A DNA stretch of 64,000 nucleotides, taken from the NCBI RefSeq assembly GCF_000205165.1, contig NZ_GL883837.1, positions 147,082-211,081 on the forward strand, read 5' to 3'. Shown here one piece after another: positions 27,633 through 37,219 of the stretch (position 1 is its first letter; every line of letters begins with the position of its first letter). The stretch is from Paraprevotella xylaniphila YIT 11841. Its GTDB lineage: Bacteria > Bacteroidota > Bacteroidia > Bacteroidales > Bacteroidaceae. Made by a program: the position numbers and the translations under genes. The notes under the pieces are model-generated. The model saw nothing but the letters and a program-made list of their open reading frames with translations, was not told the DNA's origin and did not search any database.

Positions 27633-27670
27633 AAAAGCATGGCGTCCTGATTCCAGGACGCCATGCTTTT
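27633..27670. terminator. Bidirectional terminator between convergent operons
   Basis: Perfect 17-bp stem from AAAAGCATGGCGTCCTG (27633-27649) with its complement at 27654-27670 and loop ATTC. The A/T ends supply a T-tract on both strands. It lies between the SusC/D operon and the M6 protease gene. Confidence 0.88.
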
Positions 27671-27684
27671 TACCACTCACAATG

Positions 27685-29193
27685 TTACTTAAGTAACCTC
27701 TTAATCATACGACCATCTGCCCCACGATAAAGATATACTCCTTTACGCATGGGCTTTTCTACTTGTACTCCATCCATCCGATACCAAACTCCCGATGTAG
27801 TATAACCAACTTTCTCATCCATAGGCACACTCGGTATTATCGTAATCACATGTTCCTCACTTCCCCCCATAAAATCAAAAGAAACAGTCTGGGATACCTC
27901 GTCATATACAATATCAGTAATAGGCTTCCCTAACGTCCCGGCAAGCCCAAAAGACATTTCCGTAGCCGGAATAGAAGTATCCGTAAGTTCATCGTTACCG
28001 TTCCACGGATAAGTATCTCCTATCAAACTGGCTTCATATTCTGCCTCATTCTTTCCACTCACCAACAAAGGACGGGCGTTATCTGCCGGAATAACTTTCA
28101 CCCGGAAGGCCGATGAAGAGACGTTATTTACTGTATTATTCTCCCACACCGTAGGATCTGGCAAACAAACATAAGTCACCAACAGACCTTTTCCTAAACA
28201 ACTTTTATTCCATCCACGATCATCTATCGTTTCCAACACCAAATACTCATTTCCCTTAGCTGAAGGAGAAGAATTCACAACCTTAAAAGCCATTCCTCCC
28301 CAATCCGTAGAAGGCATGCTCTTCACAGTCGTAGCCTCATCCAACTCCTGCAAATCAATCCATCCCATATGGGCCTTTTCCAATGCACGATAGCCCACAG
28401 GACGGCGTCCGTCGAGTGCATAACTACCATAGTCCATCAAAGACCATGACCCCATAGCAAACTCCGATACCACAACTCCGTCCGTACGGTAAAAATCCGG
28501 CAGACCTAACTGGTGGCTAAATTCATGACAGAATGTCCCTATTCCATCTAACTGCCCATTCAACATTTCGTTAGTACAAGAATAAGAGTTAAACTTCAAG
28601 CCTGCAACTTCCGGACTCGTATAACCACGCTCAGAGAGGGATGATGTATGCGGCCATACCAAATCTGTCTGAGCAGGAAGGGCATGCTGTCCTTCTCCTG
28701 CATAAAGTACATAAAGCGCATCTACCAGACCGTCGGAATTACTATCAAATTCAGCCCAGTCTTCCACTTCACCGGTTCCTATCGCCTTTTGGATGGCCTC
28801 CGTAATCATCTCCCCAACGTGCTCATCCTTCATCGTTTTTCCATCTGCACCATAATAAGCAGCCTTCTCGTCCAACGTGACAGGACCGATTACGACAAAT
28901 TCCGGCGTAAACTTACCGTCACTCTGGTCTGCAAAATACTGAAATGCTGTACCACTCCCGGATTCTACTTCTTCAATCGTGGCAGGTTTCGAAAGACGTG
29001 CCGTATAACTCGCTTTCGGATCCGTTTCACTCATGAGCTTGTCCTTGAACTGTACCAATACCACCGGAATCTTAGGAGATCCAGTACGCACGGGCATCTC
29101 ACCGATTTTCCTTACCAACGGGTGTCCCGCCTGAACCCCGCCTACCATTGCGCCCCAAAACAAAGCCGCATACAAAAGTCTTTTTAAATTCAT
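27685..29193 (-). CDS. M6-family metalloprotease with T9SS-type tail
   Basis: 502 residues with a signal peptide (ends VQAG). The catalytic motif FCHEFSHQLGLPDFY gives His223, Glu224, His227 and Asp233, the HExxHxxGxxD zinc site of the M6 (immune inhibitor A-like) family, and VLVQFKD near residue 45 is the usual start of the M6 domain. The C-terminus (WYRMDGVQVEKPMRKGVYLYRG ... KRLLK) has the form of a short Prevotella-type T9SS tail. It should be a secreted or surface-bound protease. It stands alone, between convergent terminators and upstream of another tailed protein. Confidence 0.87.
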   Translation of the reverse strand: MNLKRLLYAALFWGAMVGGVQAGHPLVRKIGEMPVRTGSPKIPVVLVQFKDKLMSETDPKASYTARLSKPATIEEVESGSGTAFQYFADQSDGKFTPEFVVIGPVTLDEKAAYYGADGKTMKDEHVGEMITEAIQKAIGTGEVEDWAEFDSNSDGLVDALYVLYAGEGQHALPAQTDLVWPHTSSLSERGYTSPEVAGLKFNSYSCTNEMLNGQLDGIGTFCHEFSHQLGLPDFYRTDGVVVSEFAMGSWSLMDYGSYALDGRRPVGYRALEKAHMGWIDLQELDEATTVKSMPSTDWGGMAFKVVNSSPSAKGNEYLVLETIDDRGWNKSCLGKGLLVTYVCLPDPTVWENNTVNNVSSSAFRVKVIPADNARPLLVSGKNEAEYEASLIGDTYPWNGNDELTDTSIPATEMSFGLAGTLGKPITDIVYDEVSQTVSFDFMGGSEEHVITIIPSVPMDEKVGYTTSGVWYRMDGVQVEKPMRKGVYLYRGADGRMIKRLLK

Positions 29194-29348
29194 TCGTTAT
29201 TATTATGATTAATACATTCCTATTTTTCTTTGCAAAAATAAGAAAATCCTCCTACATAAGGAAGTTACTACATAGATTTCAGAAAACAGAATGGGAAGTT
29301 CTGCCTTTCGACAAAACTCCCCATCGTATCCTTAATTATAGAAAGTGA

Positions 29349-31712
29349 TTACTTAATCACCACCTTCTTTCCATTCACGACATAAATTCCTTTTCTTAAA
29401 GCCTTCAATGCATCACGGTCTGCATTATAAAGCACACGTACACCATTAAGATTGTACACCGTTACTTTTGTCCCAATTTCAGCCAATACTGAATTTACTC
29501 CGACTGTCACCCCATTCTCGTCTATAACTATCGTATAAGTTAATTCCGGATTACAAGCCCCTTCTGTAGAACCGGGAATCCAAGAACCATTTCCAAACAA
29601 TTCTGCCGGAATAAACAACGTATAAGTACCTTTCTCTGTGAGAGGATTCTCCAATGCGATACTAAAATCTTCAAAAGCTGCTGCATAACTTACCGATTTT
29701 CCACCCACAACTTCTTCCTGAGTATTCGAATTATAAATCTTGATTTTCTCTGTGTCAAAATTCTCATCCAAAGTCACCCATTCTGGTGTCTTTATCGTAA
29801 AACCTATCACTGTACTTCCTTCTGTCTCGGCTACAACTTCGCTCGGAACATAATCTTTCGCAACTTCCCCTATAATCATATAATCCACAAGGGTTGCCTT
29901 ACTTAAAATAGATGTCTGATTTCCTAAAACGAATGCCTCTGCCGGAAGATTCACCATATAAGCTCCGGGGAGCTTCACTTCATTATCAAAAACCACCTTT
30001 ATTTCTGTCGGTATGTAATCCGGATTTTCCTTCTCATCTTCCGGAATAACAGGCTCCATACTTACCGCTGTAGCTACTACGTTCCGCATTCTATCCCATA
30101 TCTGTATTTTCTCCTTGTTGTCTGCATTCACGCGAATACCCTCAGAACAACCAACTAATACCTCTTTAATATTTTCCACTGTAGAACCGCTCACTGGAGT
30201 GAGTATCAAATCCGGTACATTTACCAAGTTTCCTACTGTTGTGAAAACAGCAGAAAAATCTGCGGAGTAATCCCCGCCGTCAGCTGCTTCAAGGCCAACA
30301 AAGCTGACCTTTACCTCCGAATTGGCATCGGCATCACTTTTCGGTACACATACTCTTAATATACAGGCACCTTCTTCTTCAGAATCCGCTTTTTTCTTAA
30401 TATCTTTCTCTACAATAGAATTAACTTGACCATTTACCATAAAATCAAACTGCACTCCAGTGTAATGCAAGTATTCATCACCACGAACCCAAATTGTTAA
30501 TGAGTCTAATCCGTCAATAGAATTACTTCCTGCCAAGTCATCAAAAGCCACAGCTATATCCACCTTTACTTCCTCATAGGCATATTGAAACGTACAAGAA
30601 CCTACTGAGGATTGAGCACCAGAATAAACAGGTTGTCCGTCAGCTGCATACACCCCTGCAATTTTCAAAGAAATAGTTCCAAAGGCAGCGCCGGAATAGT
30701 TCGGCAGCATATCTTTATGCCGACGCGATTTTCCGCTCAAATCTACAGTTACAGTATTTTCACCTAAGAATTGCGCATCTAAGGTTTCTTGATAAAAACC
30801 ATTCTCCGCTTCTATATCCCCATATATTAATGTTGCAACCGGTTTCTTCTCTGTATCCAAAGCACCATCAAAATTCAACTGTACAACATTCTCGTCCCCA
30901 GACATAACATAAGAATGAAATATATCCATTCCATTTCCAGGCGTATTTACAGAACTGTTTAGAACCACAGGTTTTGCTGCTGCTTTTAAAGTCAAGGAGC
31001 AAGTCCCGTCTTCTCCATAAATATCACTTTCTTTATTCGCATTCCGTACTCCCTTCAAAGTTAAGAGCATATCATCTCCTTCCTTTAGGATTCCATCATT
31101 GTATGCCTCCATCATAATGGCAGATAGGTCAAATTGTACAGAAGACGATGTCGAAACCGCATCAATAGACTTTTCTTTTCCTCCAATTGTAAGAGTAGCC
31201 CCATCCATTTTAACATCCCTATTGAAAGTGAAACTTACTGTAGCATTGGAAACAAACAATGTCTCACCCTCTGTTGGAGAAACTCGTTGTAACTTCAAAG
31301 CAACAGCTTCCTTTCCAAATTCCACAGAAATGGTTCGTGCGCTCAACATAAAAGAACGGTGAAAATAATAAGTAATCCCGGCTTTTACTTCCAATTCGCA
31401 AACCCCATTATTGTAAACAAGACGTGGCTCCACCATCGTTTGATATGTATTATCCGTATATAAATCCAAAGGATCGGTACTATCAAATGTCAAAGTCAAT
31501 ACTCCGTCCGAAGGAGCCGTAAACGTAGCATACAAATCTTTAAAATAACTTCCCGAAACATCATATTCTTCTCCACCTTCAAAGATCAAAGGATCATCAG
31601 CTGACAATCCGGGGGCAGCTTTCAATCCTCCAACACCCACCATACACACTGCCACAAAAAGAACCATCCTCATCAGATAGTCTTTCATTTCCAAAGTAAA
31701 CATCTTCCTCAT
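29349..31712 (-). CDS. Large T9SS-tailed beta-sandwich surface protein
   Basis: 787 residues if started at 31712; the Met codons at residues 9 or 14 (MKDYLM..., MRMVLFVAVCMVGVGG) fit a shorter signal peptide better. The first domain (about 35-140) looks CUB- or jelly-roll-like. Then come several Ig-like domains resembling Big_5 (VSPTEGETLFVSNATVSFTFN, TPVSGSTVENIKEVLVGC). The tail (TVYNLNGVRVLYN ... GIYVVNGKKVVIK) is a textbook Prevotella-type T9SS sorting end. No catalytic motif is visible; an adhesin or structural surface protein is likely, but function is not known. No operon partner is evident. Confidence 0.77.
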   Translation of the reverse strand: MRKMFTLEMKDYLMRMVLFVAVCMVGVGGLKAAPGLSADDPLIFEGGEEYDVSGSYFKDLYATFTAPSDGVLTLTFDSTDPLDLYTDNTYQTMVEPRLVYNNGVCELEVKAGITYYFHRSFMLSARTISVEFGKEAVALKLQRVSPTEGETLFVSNATVSFTFNRDVKMDGATLTIGGKEKSIDAVSTSSSVQFDLSAIMMEAYNDGILKEGDDMLLTLKGVRNANKESDIYGEDGTCSLTLKAAAKPVVLNSSVNTPGNGMDIFHSYVMSGDENVVQLNFDGALDTEKKPVATLIYGDIEAENGFYQETLDAQFLGENTVTVDLSGKSRRHKDMLPNYSGAAFGTISLKIAGVYAADGQPVYSGAQSSVGSCTFQYAYEEVKVDIAVAFDDLAGSNSIDGLDSLTIWVRGDEYLHYTGVQFDFMVNGQVNSIVEKDIKKKADSEEEGACILRVCVPKSDADANSEVKVSFVGLEAADGGDYSADFSAVFTTVGNLVNVPDLILTPVSGSTVENIKEVLVGCSEGIRVNADNKEKIQIWDRMRNVVATAVSMEPVIPEDEKENPDYIPTEIKVVFDNEVKLPGAYMVNLPAEAFVLGNQTSILSKATLVDYMIIGEVAKDYVPSEVVAETEGSTVIGFTIKTPEWVTLDENFDTEKIKIYNSNTQEEVVGGKSVSYAAAFEDFSIALENPLTEKGTYTLFIPAELFGNGSWIPGSTEGACNPELTYTIVIDENGVTVGVNSVLAEIGTKVTVYNLNGVRVLYNADRDALKALRKGIYVVNGKKVVIK

Positions 31713-32131
31713 ACTGATATTTTTAATTAATAATTATAGATTATACTCTTCTTATTGATATATCGCAACAACCTTTTTCTAAATCCCGATATTTAGACTT
31801 TCAACTTTATGGCTGTAAATTTATATATAAAAACACTAAAACAAAAGAAAAATGGAAAGAAATTTATCAAAAGACAAACTAACAGTATAAATATGCAATA
31901 AAAATACAAATTTTTAAAGAAGAAGACGAATTAGAAGCGATTTACAAGTTTCTTTTTGGTATCTACGGAATGAAATCAATTTCCAAAAAACACCCGTTTA
32001 ACCTCCCCAAATCCCCACCACCGTCAATCATCATTAAACTCCTACACCAAAAGAAAAACGGAAATGATTTCTTATCCTTCTCAAAACCATCTCCGCTTCT
32101 TCTCTCAGTTCTTAACTTCAAACCACAAAAC
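31713..32131. other. AT-rich intergenic region, 419 bases
   Basis: No gene or convincing terminator was found. On the minus strand, TTTG (31907-31910) stands 19 bases from TACTGTTA (31880-31887), a weak match to the -33/-7 pattern that could be the promoter of the 787-residue protein gene. The stretch 31960-32130 is purine-rich on the minus strand and has no coding signal I trust. Confidence 0.4.
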
Positions 32132-34669
32132 TTACTTTTGAGTCTCTTTCCTCCTTTTCCAAACCTCACGTCCCAACAAAAAAAGCATACCCAACATCAA
32201 CAGAACCAAAGAGACATTGGCCACCGTCTCTGTCACGTGCAGGCTCTTCGGGTCAAACTTGAAAGCCACCGTATGCTTTCCGGGAGCCACCTTGATGGCA
32301 CGTAGGATATAATCGGCACAAGCGATTTCCACCGGTTCACCGTCCACTGTGGCTTGCCATCCGGGATAATAAATCTCAGAAAAGACAACGACTCCTCCTT
32401 TCGACGAATTGACTTCATACACCAAAGCATTGGCATCGTATGAGGTTAGCCTCACCGTTGCTGCAGAATCCACCGGTTGGCTTCCTTCTGCCACACCCAA
32501 TATACCCTTATATTTACCGGCAACCAACGCTATCCCTTTCGGATTTACTCGATGTAAACCTAAAATTTCATCATCGGCACTGGTCACGTAACGAACCTCC
32601 TTCACAAACCACCCGTTGCCGTTTGCATGAGGATTGGGCACAGGGAAAGTCTGCCCGCCTTCTTGCCCCATAATGGCATACTTCACGTTAAGCATATTCA
32701 ACACCGGAAATATCGTATCCCCGTCCACTTTTGACAAATCGCCACGAACAGCAGCCACGGCACGAGCGAATTTTCCCATCTCTGGTGCGATATGCTCCTC
32801 TATCATTTCTTGATAACGACGAAGTTTTGCCGCATGGTAACCACCGATACTTTTATGATAATAAGAAGTCTTGTTTTCATTGAAAGGACTTCCGGCCAGG
32901 TTCATCACACGGTAATCCTTGTCCTTATCGCGCAGGATAAACTCATCCGCCGGTGTCTTAGGCACCACATTCGTGGCAGCCGACACCGGCTCGCTGAACA
33001 TCCCGTCATTCAAATAACGCTTGTCTACCTGCCACAAATCAAACAAACACAACACGAACACGGCACTGACCAACACGCCGCCACTGACTTTTTTGGCATT
33101 ATAAGCCAAAAGCAATAATAAACCTATCGCTATGATAATGAAGCTACGCCAGGCATCGGCTACCACTACGGCCTTACGCATCTCATGCAAATTACCCAAT
33201 ATGCCGCCTAACATGTCGCCGGGAATATACCCTTTGGCCGTAGCATCCTGCAACATGGACATTTCTGCCGTAGAAATATAATTGCCGAAAAATACATCAG
33301 GCATCAAAGCGAACAAGAGCGCAAAGCCTCCCGTCAAGGCAAAACTGGCATATACATATTTAAGTTTCGCCTTCAGCAATTCTGGCTGTTCCAACAAGGC
33401 CTTCAGCCCCAACATAGCCAACAACGGGATGGTGAACTCAGCCACAACCAGAATGGAAGCCACAGCACGGAACTTGTCATACAACGGGACATAATCAAGG
33501 AAGAGATTCGTAAGCCCCATGAAATTACGCCCCCATGAAAGCATCACGGAAAGCACCGTCAAAGCCAACAGGCACCATTTCATGGGACCTTTCAGTACGA
33601 AAAGGGACAAGACGAACAGCATCATCACGAAAGCACCCACATACACCGGCCCGCTCGTACCTGGCTGTTCCCCCCAATATTGTGTCAGGGCTTGATAAAC
33701 AGGTGTATATTGCGGATTGGCTTTCTCCATGGCTTTCTCACTGGCAGTCAATGGTAGAGAAGCACCTCCTTTTACGTTAGGGACAAGCAACGACCATGTC
33801 TCCCCGATGCCATAACTCCATTGCGTAATATAATCACGCTCCAACCCGTCTTTTGTCTGGTTGCCGGGGTCCTGCTTGTTTTTATATGCCAATTCACTCT
33901 TTCCTCGCATGCTTTCCTTACTATATTGGTAGGTATGGTACAAGTTGGATGAATTGATAGCCACTCCAAGGAGCCCGGCCACAATCAACATTCCGGTAGC
34001 CTTGCACCAACCGGCCATTTTCTTTTCTTTCACAGCCTGGACCAGATAGGCCAAAGCCATCAATCCCATTACCGGCAAAAAGTAGTAACTCATCTGCACA
34101 TGGTTGGACATGATTTGCAAAGCCAAAAAGAAAGCCGTTACCACCCCACCCCACAAATATTTACCACGGTAACATAACACCAAACCAGCTATCGTGGGCG
34201 GAATATAAGCCAAAGCCATTACTTTCCAAATGTGTCCGGCACCTATTATAATAAAGAAATAAGAAGAAAAGGCCCACAGTATGGCACCCAACGCAGCCAT
34301 CCATACCTTGAAGTCAAACGCGCGCAGCAGGATATAGAAGCCCAACAACATGACGAAAACATACATGGCCACACCGGTCAGTCCTAACTGGTAGACTTTC
34401 TGCAAACCGACCAAAGTGTCGGTAGAATCATAACTCGGTGCCATTTGATAAGTTGGCATTCCGGAAAACAAGGCATTCGTCCAACGTGTCCGCTCCCCGG
34501 TACGTTGATAATACTCTTGCATTTCCACTCCCGCACCGACACCTCCACTATGGTCGTGCCCTGTAAGAACCAACCCCTCTGTCACGGGTTGGAAAAAATA
34601 CAAAAAGCCTATCGCGATGAACAACACCACAGCCAACGCGTCCGGCAAATAATTCTTTATTTTATTCAT
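32132..34669 (-). CDS. YfhO-family multi-pass membrane protein
   Basis: 845 residues with about a dozen transmembrane segments and a large extracytoplasmic C-terminal part (about 540-800) before the last segment. The start (MNKIKNYLPDALAVVLFIAIGFLYFF) and the early loop GHDHSGG...GERTRWTNALFSGMPTYQ match Bacteroidetes YfhO proteins. The family is thought to belong to the GT-C type glycosyltransferase-like membrane proteins acting on lipid-linked sugars in envelope polymer assembly; in Gram-positive bacteria YfhO takes part in teichoic acid glycosylation. The substrate here is unknown. It lies downstream of rpsO, separated by a terminator. Confidence 0.85.
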   Translation of the reverse strand: MNKIKNYLPDALAVVLFIAIGFLYFFQPVTEGLVLTGHDHSGGVGAGVEMQEYYQRTGERTRWTNALFSGMPTYQMAPSYDSTDTLVGLQKVYQLGLTGVAMYVFVMLLGFYILLRAFDFKVWMAALGAILWAFSSYFFIIIGAGHIWKVMALAYIPPTIAGLVLCYRGKYLWGGVVTAFFLALQIMSNHVQMSYYFLPVMGLMALAYLVQAVKEKKMAGWCKATGMLIVAGLLGVAINSSNLYHTYQYSKESMRGKSELAYKNKQDPGNQTKDGLERDYITQWSYGIGETWSLLVPNVKGGASLPLTASEKAMEKANPQYTPVYQALTQYWGEQPGTSGPVYVGAFVMMLFVLSLFVLKGPMKWCLLALTVLSVMLSWGRNFMGLTNLFLDYVPLYDKFRAVASILVVAEFTIPLLAMLGLKALLEQPELLKAKLKYVYASFALTGGFALLFALMPDVFFGNYISTAEMSMLQDATAKGYIPGDMLGGILGNLHEMRKAVVVADAWRSFIIIAIGLLLLLAYNAKKVSGGVLVSAVFVLCLFDLWQVDKRYLNDGMFSEPVSAATNVVPKTPADEFILRDKDKDYRVMNLAGSPFNENKTSYYHKSIGGYHAAKLRRYQEMIEEHIAPEMGKFARAVAAVRGDLSKVDGDTIFPVLNMLNVKYAIMGQEGGQTFPVPNPHANGNGWFVKEVRYVTSADDEILGLHRVNPKGIALVAGKYKGILGVAEGSQPVDSAATVRLTSYDANALVYEVNSSKGGVVVFSEIYYPGWQATVDGEPVEIACADYILRAIKVAPGKHTVAFKFDPKSLHVTETVANVSLVLLMLGMLFLLGREVWKRRKETQK

Positions 34670-34718
34670 TTCCTATATTATAATATAAAATTAAATTTCT
34701 GGTTCGCGTGCGAAAGTA

Positions 34719-34753
34719 ATAAAAAAAACCGCCTTCCACAAGGGAAAGCGGTT
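34719..34753 (-). terminator. Rho-independent terminator of rpsO
   Basis: On the minus strand an 11-bp stem (AACCGCTTTCC / GGAAGGCGGTT, one G-U pair, five-base loop) is followed by eight T residues, directly after the rpsO stop codon. Confidence 0.88.
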
Positions 34754-34777
34754 AAAATCTTCAGTGCGGCATGCGAA

Positions 34778-35047
34778 TTACTTACGCAAGCCCAAAGCCT
34801 TGACGATGGCGCGGTATCTTTCGATATCACGAGCCTTCAGGTAGTTCAACAAAGCGCGACGCTTACCTACCATGATAGTCAAAGCTCTTTCAGTACTATA
34901 ATCTTTACGGTTCTGCTTCATGTGCTCCGTCAAGTGGGAAATACGGTATGAAAACAATGCAATCTGGCTCTCTGCCGAACCAGTATCAGTGTTAGACTTC
35001 CCGTACTGTCCAAAGATTTCTTGCTTCTTAGCTGAGTCTAAATACAT
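34778..35047 (-). CDS. rpsO: 30S ribosomal protein S15
   Basis: 89 residues, exactly the normal S15 length. Recognisable blocks are GSAESQIALFSYRISHLTEHMKQNRKDY-type helix 1-2 and the C-terminal RRALLNYLKARDIERYRAIVKALGLRK. S15 binds 16S rRNA and nucleates the small-subunit platform. It has its own promoter and terminator and is divergent from typA. Confidence 0.98.
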   Translation of the reverse strand: MYLDSAKKQEIFGQYGKSNTDTGSAESQIALFSYRISHLTEHMKQNRKDYSTERALTIMVGKRRALLNYLKARDIERYRAIVKALGLRK

Positions 35048-35088
35048 AAAATTAAGTTTTTAAAACCATTAATACTCTTAGCGGTTGC

Positions 35089-35118
35089 AAAGGTACTACA
35101 TTTTCCCTTTACGCCAAA
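35089..35118 (-). promoter_or_regulatory. rpsO promoter
   Basis: Minus-strand TACCTTTG (35089-35096) with TTTG about 18-19 bases upstream (35115-35118) matches the Bacteroidetes consensus very well. It lies 42 bases before the rpsO start codon. Confidence 0.7.
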
Positions 35119-35169
35119 AGTTTCTTTCATTTTTTTGCCCCTATTCCGCACTTTTCCAATTATTTGTAG

Positions 35170-35177
35170 TAACTTTG
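35170..35177 (+). promoter_or_regulatory. Putative -7 element of typA
   Basis: TAACTTTG matches TAnnTTTG 24 bases before the typA start; the -33 element is not clear. Confidence 0.5.
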
Positions 35178-35200
35178 CCACATTATTTTAGGTAAAAAGT

Positions 35201-37003
35201 ATGCAGAACATTAGAAACATTGCTATTATTGCCCACGTAGACCACGGAAAGACTACGTTGGTGGACAAGATGCTGTTGGCGGGCAACCTGTTCCGCGAAA
35301 ATCAACAGACAGGCGAATTGATGTTGGATAACAACGAACTGGAACGTGAACGCGGTATCACCATTCTATCCAAGAATGTTTCCATTAATTATAAAGGTAC
35401 GAAAATCAATATAATCGACACTCCGGGACACTCCGATTTCGGCGGAGAGGTAGAGCGCGTGTTAAACATGGCCGACGGCTGCATCCTCTTGGTGGACGCT
35501 TTTGAAGGCCCGATGCCTCAGACACGTTTCGTGTTGCAAAAGGCACTCGAAATCGGACTGAAGCCCATCGTGGTCATCAACAAAGTAGACAAGCCGAACT
35601 GCCGTCCCGAAGAAGTATACGAAATGGTATTCGACCTCATGTGCGACCTGAACGCCACGGAAGACCAACTTGACTTCCCCGTCATCTACGGCTCTGCCAA
35701 AAACAACTGGATGGGCGAGGACTGGAAAACCCCGACAGGCAACATCTTCTACCTGCTCGACCAAATCGTAGAACACATTCCGGCACCCGTACAGTTAGAA
35801 GGCACGCCCCAGATGCTCATCACTTCATTGGACTATTCCAACTATACAGGGCGTATCGCTGTGGGACGCGTACACCGGGGCACCCTGAAAGAGGGCATGA
35901 ACATCACCATCTGCCACCGTGACGGAAGCCGTGAAAAGACCAAAATCAAAGAACTGCATACGTTTACCGGCATGGGACGGCAAAAAGCCACCGAAGTGTC
36001 ATCGGGCGACATCTGTGCCATCGTAGGTTTGGAGAATTTTGAAATCGGTGACACCATCTGTGACTACGAAAACCCGGAACCGCTACCCACCATCACCATC
36101 GACGAACCGACGATGAGCATGCTCTTCACCATCAACGACTCGCCGTTCTTCGGCAAAGAAGGCAAGTTCTGCACTAGCCGCCACATCAACGAACGGTTGG
36201 AAAAAGAACTGGAGAAGAACCTCGCCCTGCGCGTTTCCATGCCGGACGGGTACACCGACCGTTGGATTGTAGCCGGACGCGGCGTGCTCCATCTCTCTGT
36301 GCTCATCGAAACGATGCGACGCGAAGGATACGAATTGCAAGTAGGGCAACCCCAAGTCATCTACAAGGAATTCGACGGACAGCGTTGCGAACCTATCGAG
36401 GAACTGACCATCAACGTGCCCGAAGAGTTCTCCAGCAAGATGATTGACATGGTGACCCGCCGCAAAGGTGAAATGACCTCAATGGAAACACGGGGCGACC
36501 GCGTGGACATCGAATTCGATATTCCCTCGCGCGGCATCATCGGGCTGCGTACCAACGTGCTCACGGCCAGTCAGGGCGAAGCTATTATGGCCCACCGTTT
36601 TAAAGAATACCAACCATATAAAGGCGACATCAGCCGTCGCAGCAACGGGGTTATGATTGCCCTCGAAAGCGGAACGGCTTTCGCCTACGCCATCAACAAC
36701 CTGCAAGACCGAGGCAAGTTCTTCATCGAACCGCAGGACGCAGTCTATGCAGGACAAATCGTAGGAGAACACATCCACGAGAAAGACTTGGTGGTGAATG
36801 TGACCAAAAGCAAGCAGCTGACCAACATGCGCGCTTCGGGTTCCGACGAAAAGGCCCGCATCGTGCCGGCCACCATCCTCTCTTTGGAAGAAGCTTTGGA
36901 ATATATCCGTGAAGACGAATACGTGGAAGTAACGCCCAAGAGCATGCGCATGCGCAAGATTATCCTTGACCACACGGAACGCAAACGCGCCAACCGCGAC
37001 TGA
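35201..37003 (+). CDS. typA: Translational GTPase TypA/BipA
   Basis: 600 residues, the normal TypA length. G-domain motifs are AHVDHGKTT (G1), RGITI (G2), DTPGHSDF (G3) and NKVD (G4), followed by EF-G-like domains II, III and V and the TypA-specific C-terminal domain ([12 protein letters not shown] ... [14 protein letters not shown]). TypA is a ribosome-associated GTPase needed under stress and in 50S assembly. Single gene with a clear terminator. Confidence 0.97.
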   Translation: MQNIRNIAIIAHVDHGKTTLVDKMLLAGNLFRENQQTGELMLDNNELERERGITILSKNVSINYKGTKINIIDTPGHSDFGGEVERVLNMADGCILLVDAFEGPMPQTRFVLQKALEIGLKPIVVINKVDKPNCRPEEVYEMVFDLMCDLNATEDQLDFPVIYGSAKNNWMGEDWKTPTGNIFYLLDQIVEHIPAPVQLEGTPQMLITSLDYSNYTGRIAVGRVHRGTLKEGMNITICHRDGSREKTKIKELHTFTGMGRQKATEVSSGDICAIVGLENFEIGDTICDYENPEPLPTITIDEPTMSMLFTINDSPFFGKEGKFCTSRHINERLEKELEKNLALRVSMPDGYTDRWIVAGRGVLHLSVLIETMRREGYELQVGQPQVIYKEFDGQRCEPIEELTINVPEEFSSKMIDMVTRRKGEMTSMETRGDRVDIEFDIPSRGIIGLRTNVLTASQGEAIMAHRFKEYQPYKGDISRRSNGVMIALESGTAFAYAINNLQDRGKFFIEPQDAVYAGQIVGEHIHEKDLVVNVTKSKQLTNMRASGSDEKARIVPATILSLEEALEYIREDEYVEVTPKSMRMRKIILDHTERKRANRD

Positions 37004-37031
37004 GACCTCATCCGGCAATATCCGCATACCC

Positions 37032-37060
37032 AAGGCCGCCCCGAAAAGGCGGCCTTTCTT
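37032..37060 (+). terminator. Rho-independent terminator of typA
   Basis: Perfect nine-bp stem AAGGCCGCC / GGCGGCCTT with a seven-base loop, followed by TCTTATT. Confidence 0.8.
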
Positions 37061-37219
37061 ATTCCATCCTGCAGAAAATACGATTGGTTTACAAAATGTC
37101 CGAGCTAAAGGTTATTTCGGAACTTTCCGCACGCAGTTTAACATAAATTACGCTGTACGCCGTACTCTTCTATGACTTTATTCCATACTTTTACATTTAA
37201 ATCATAAAAACCATAAGTC

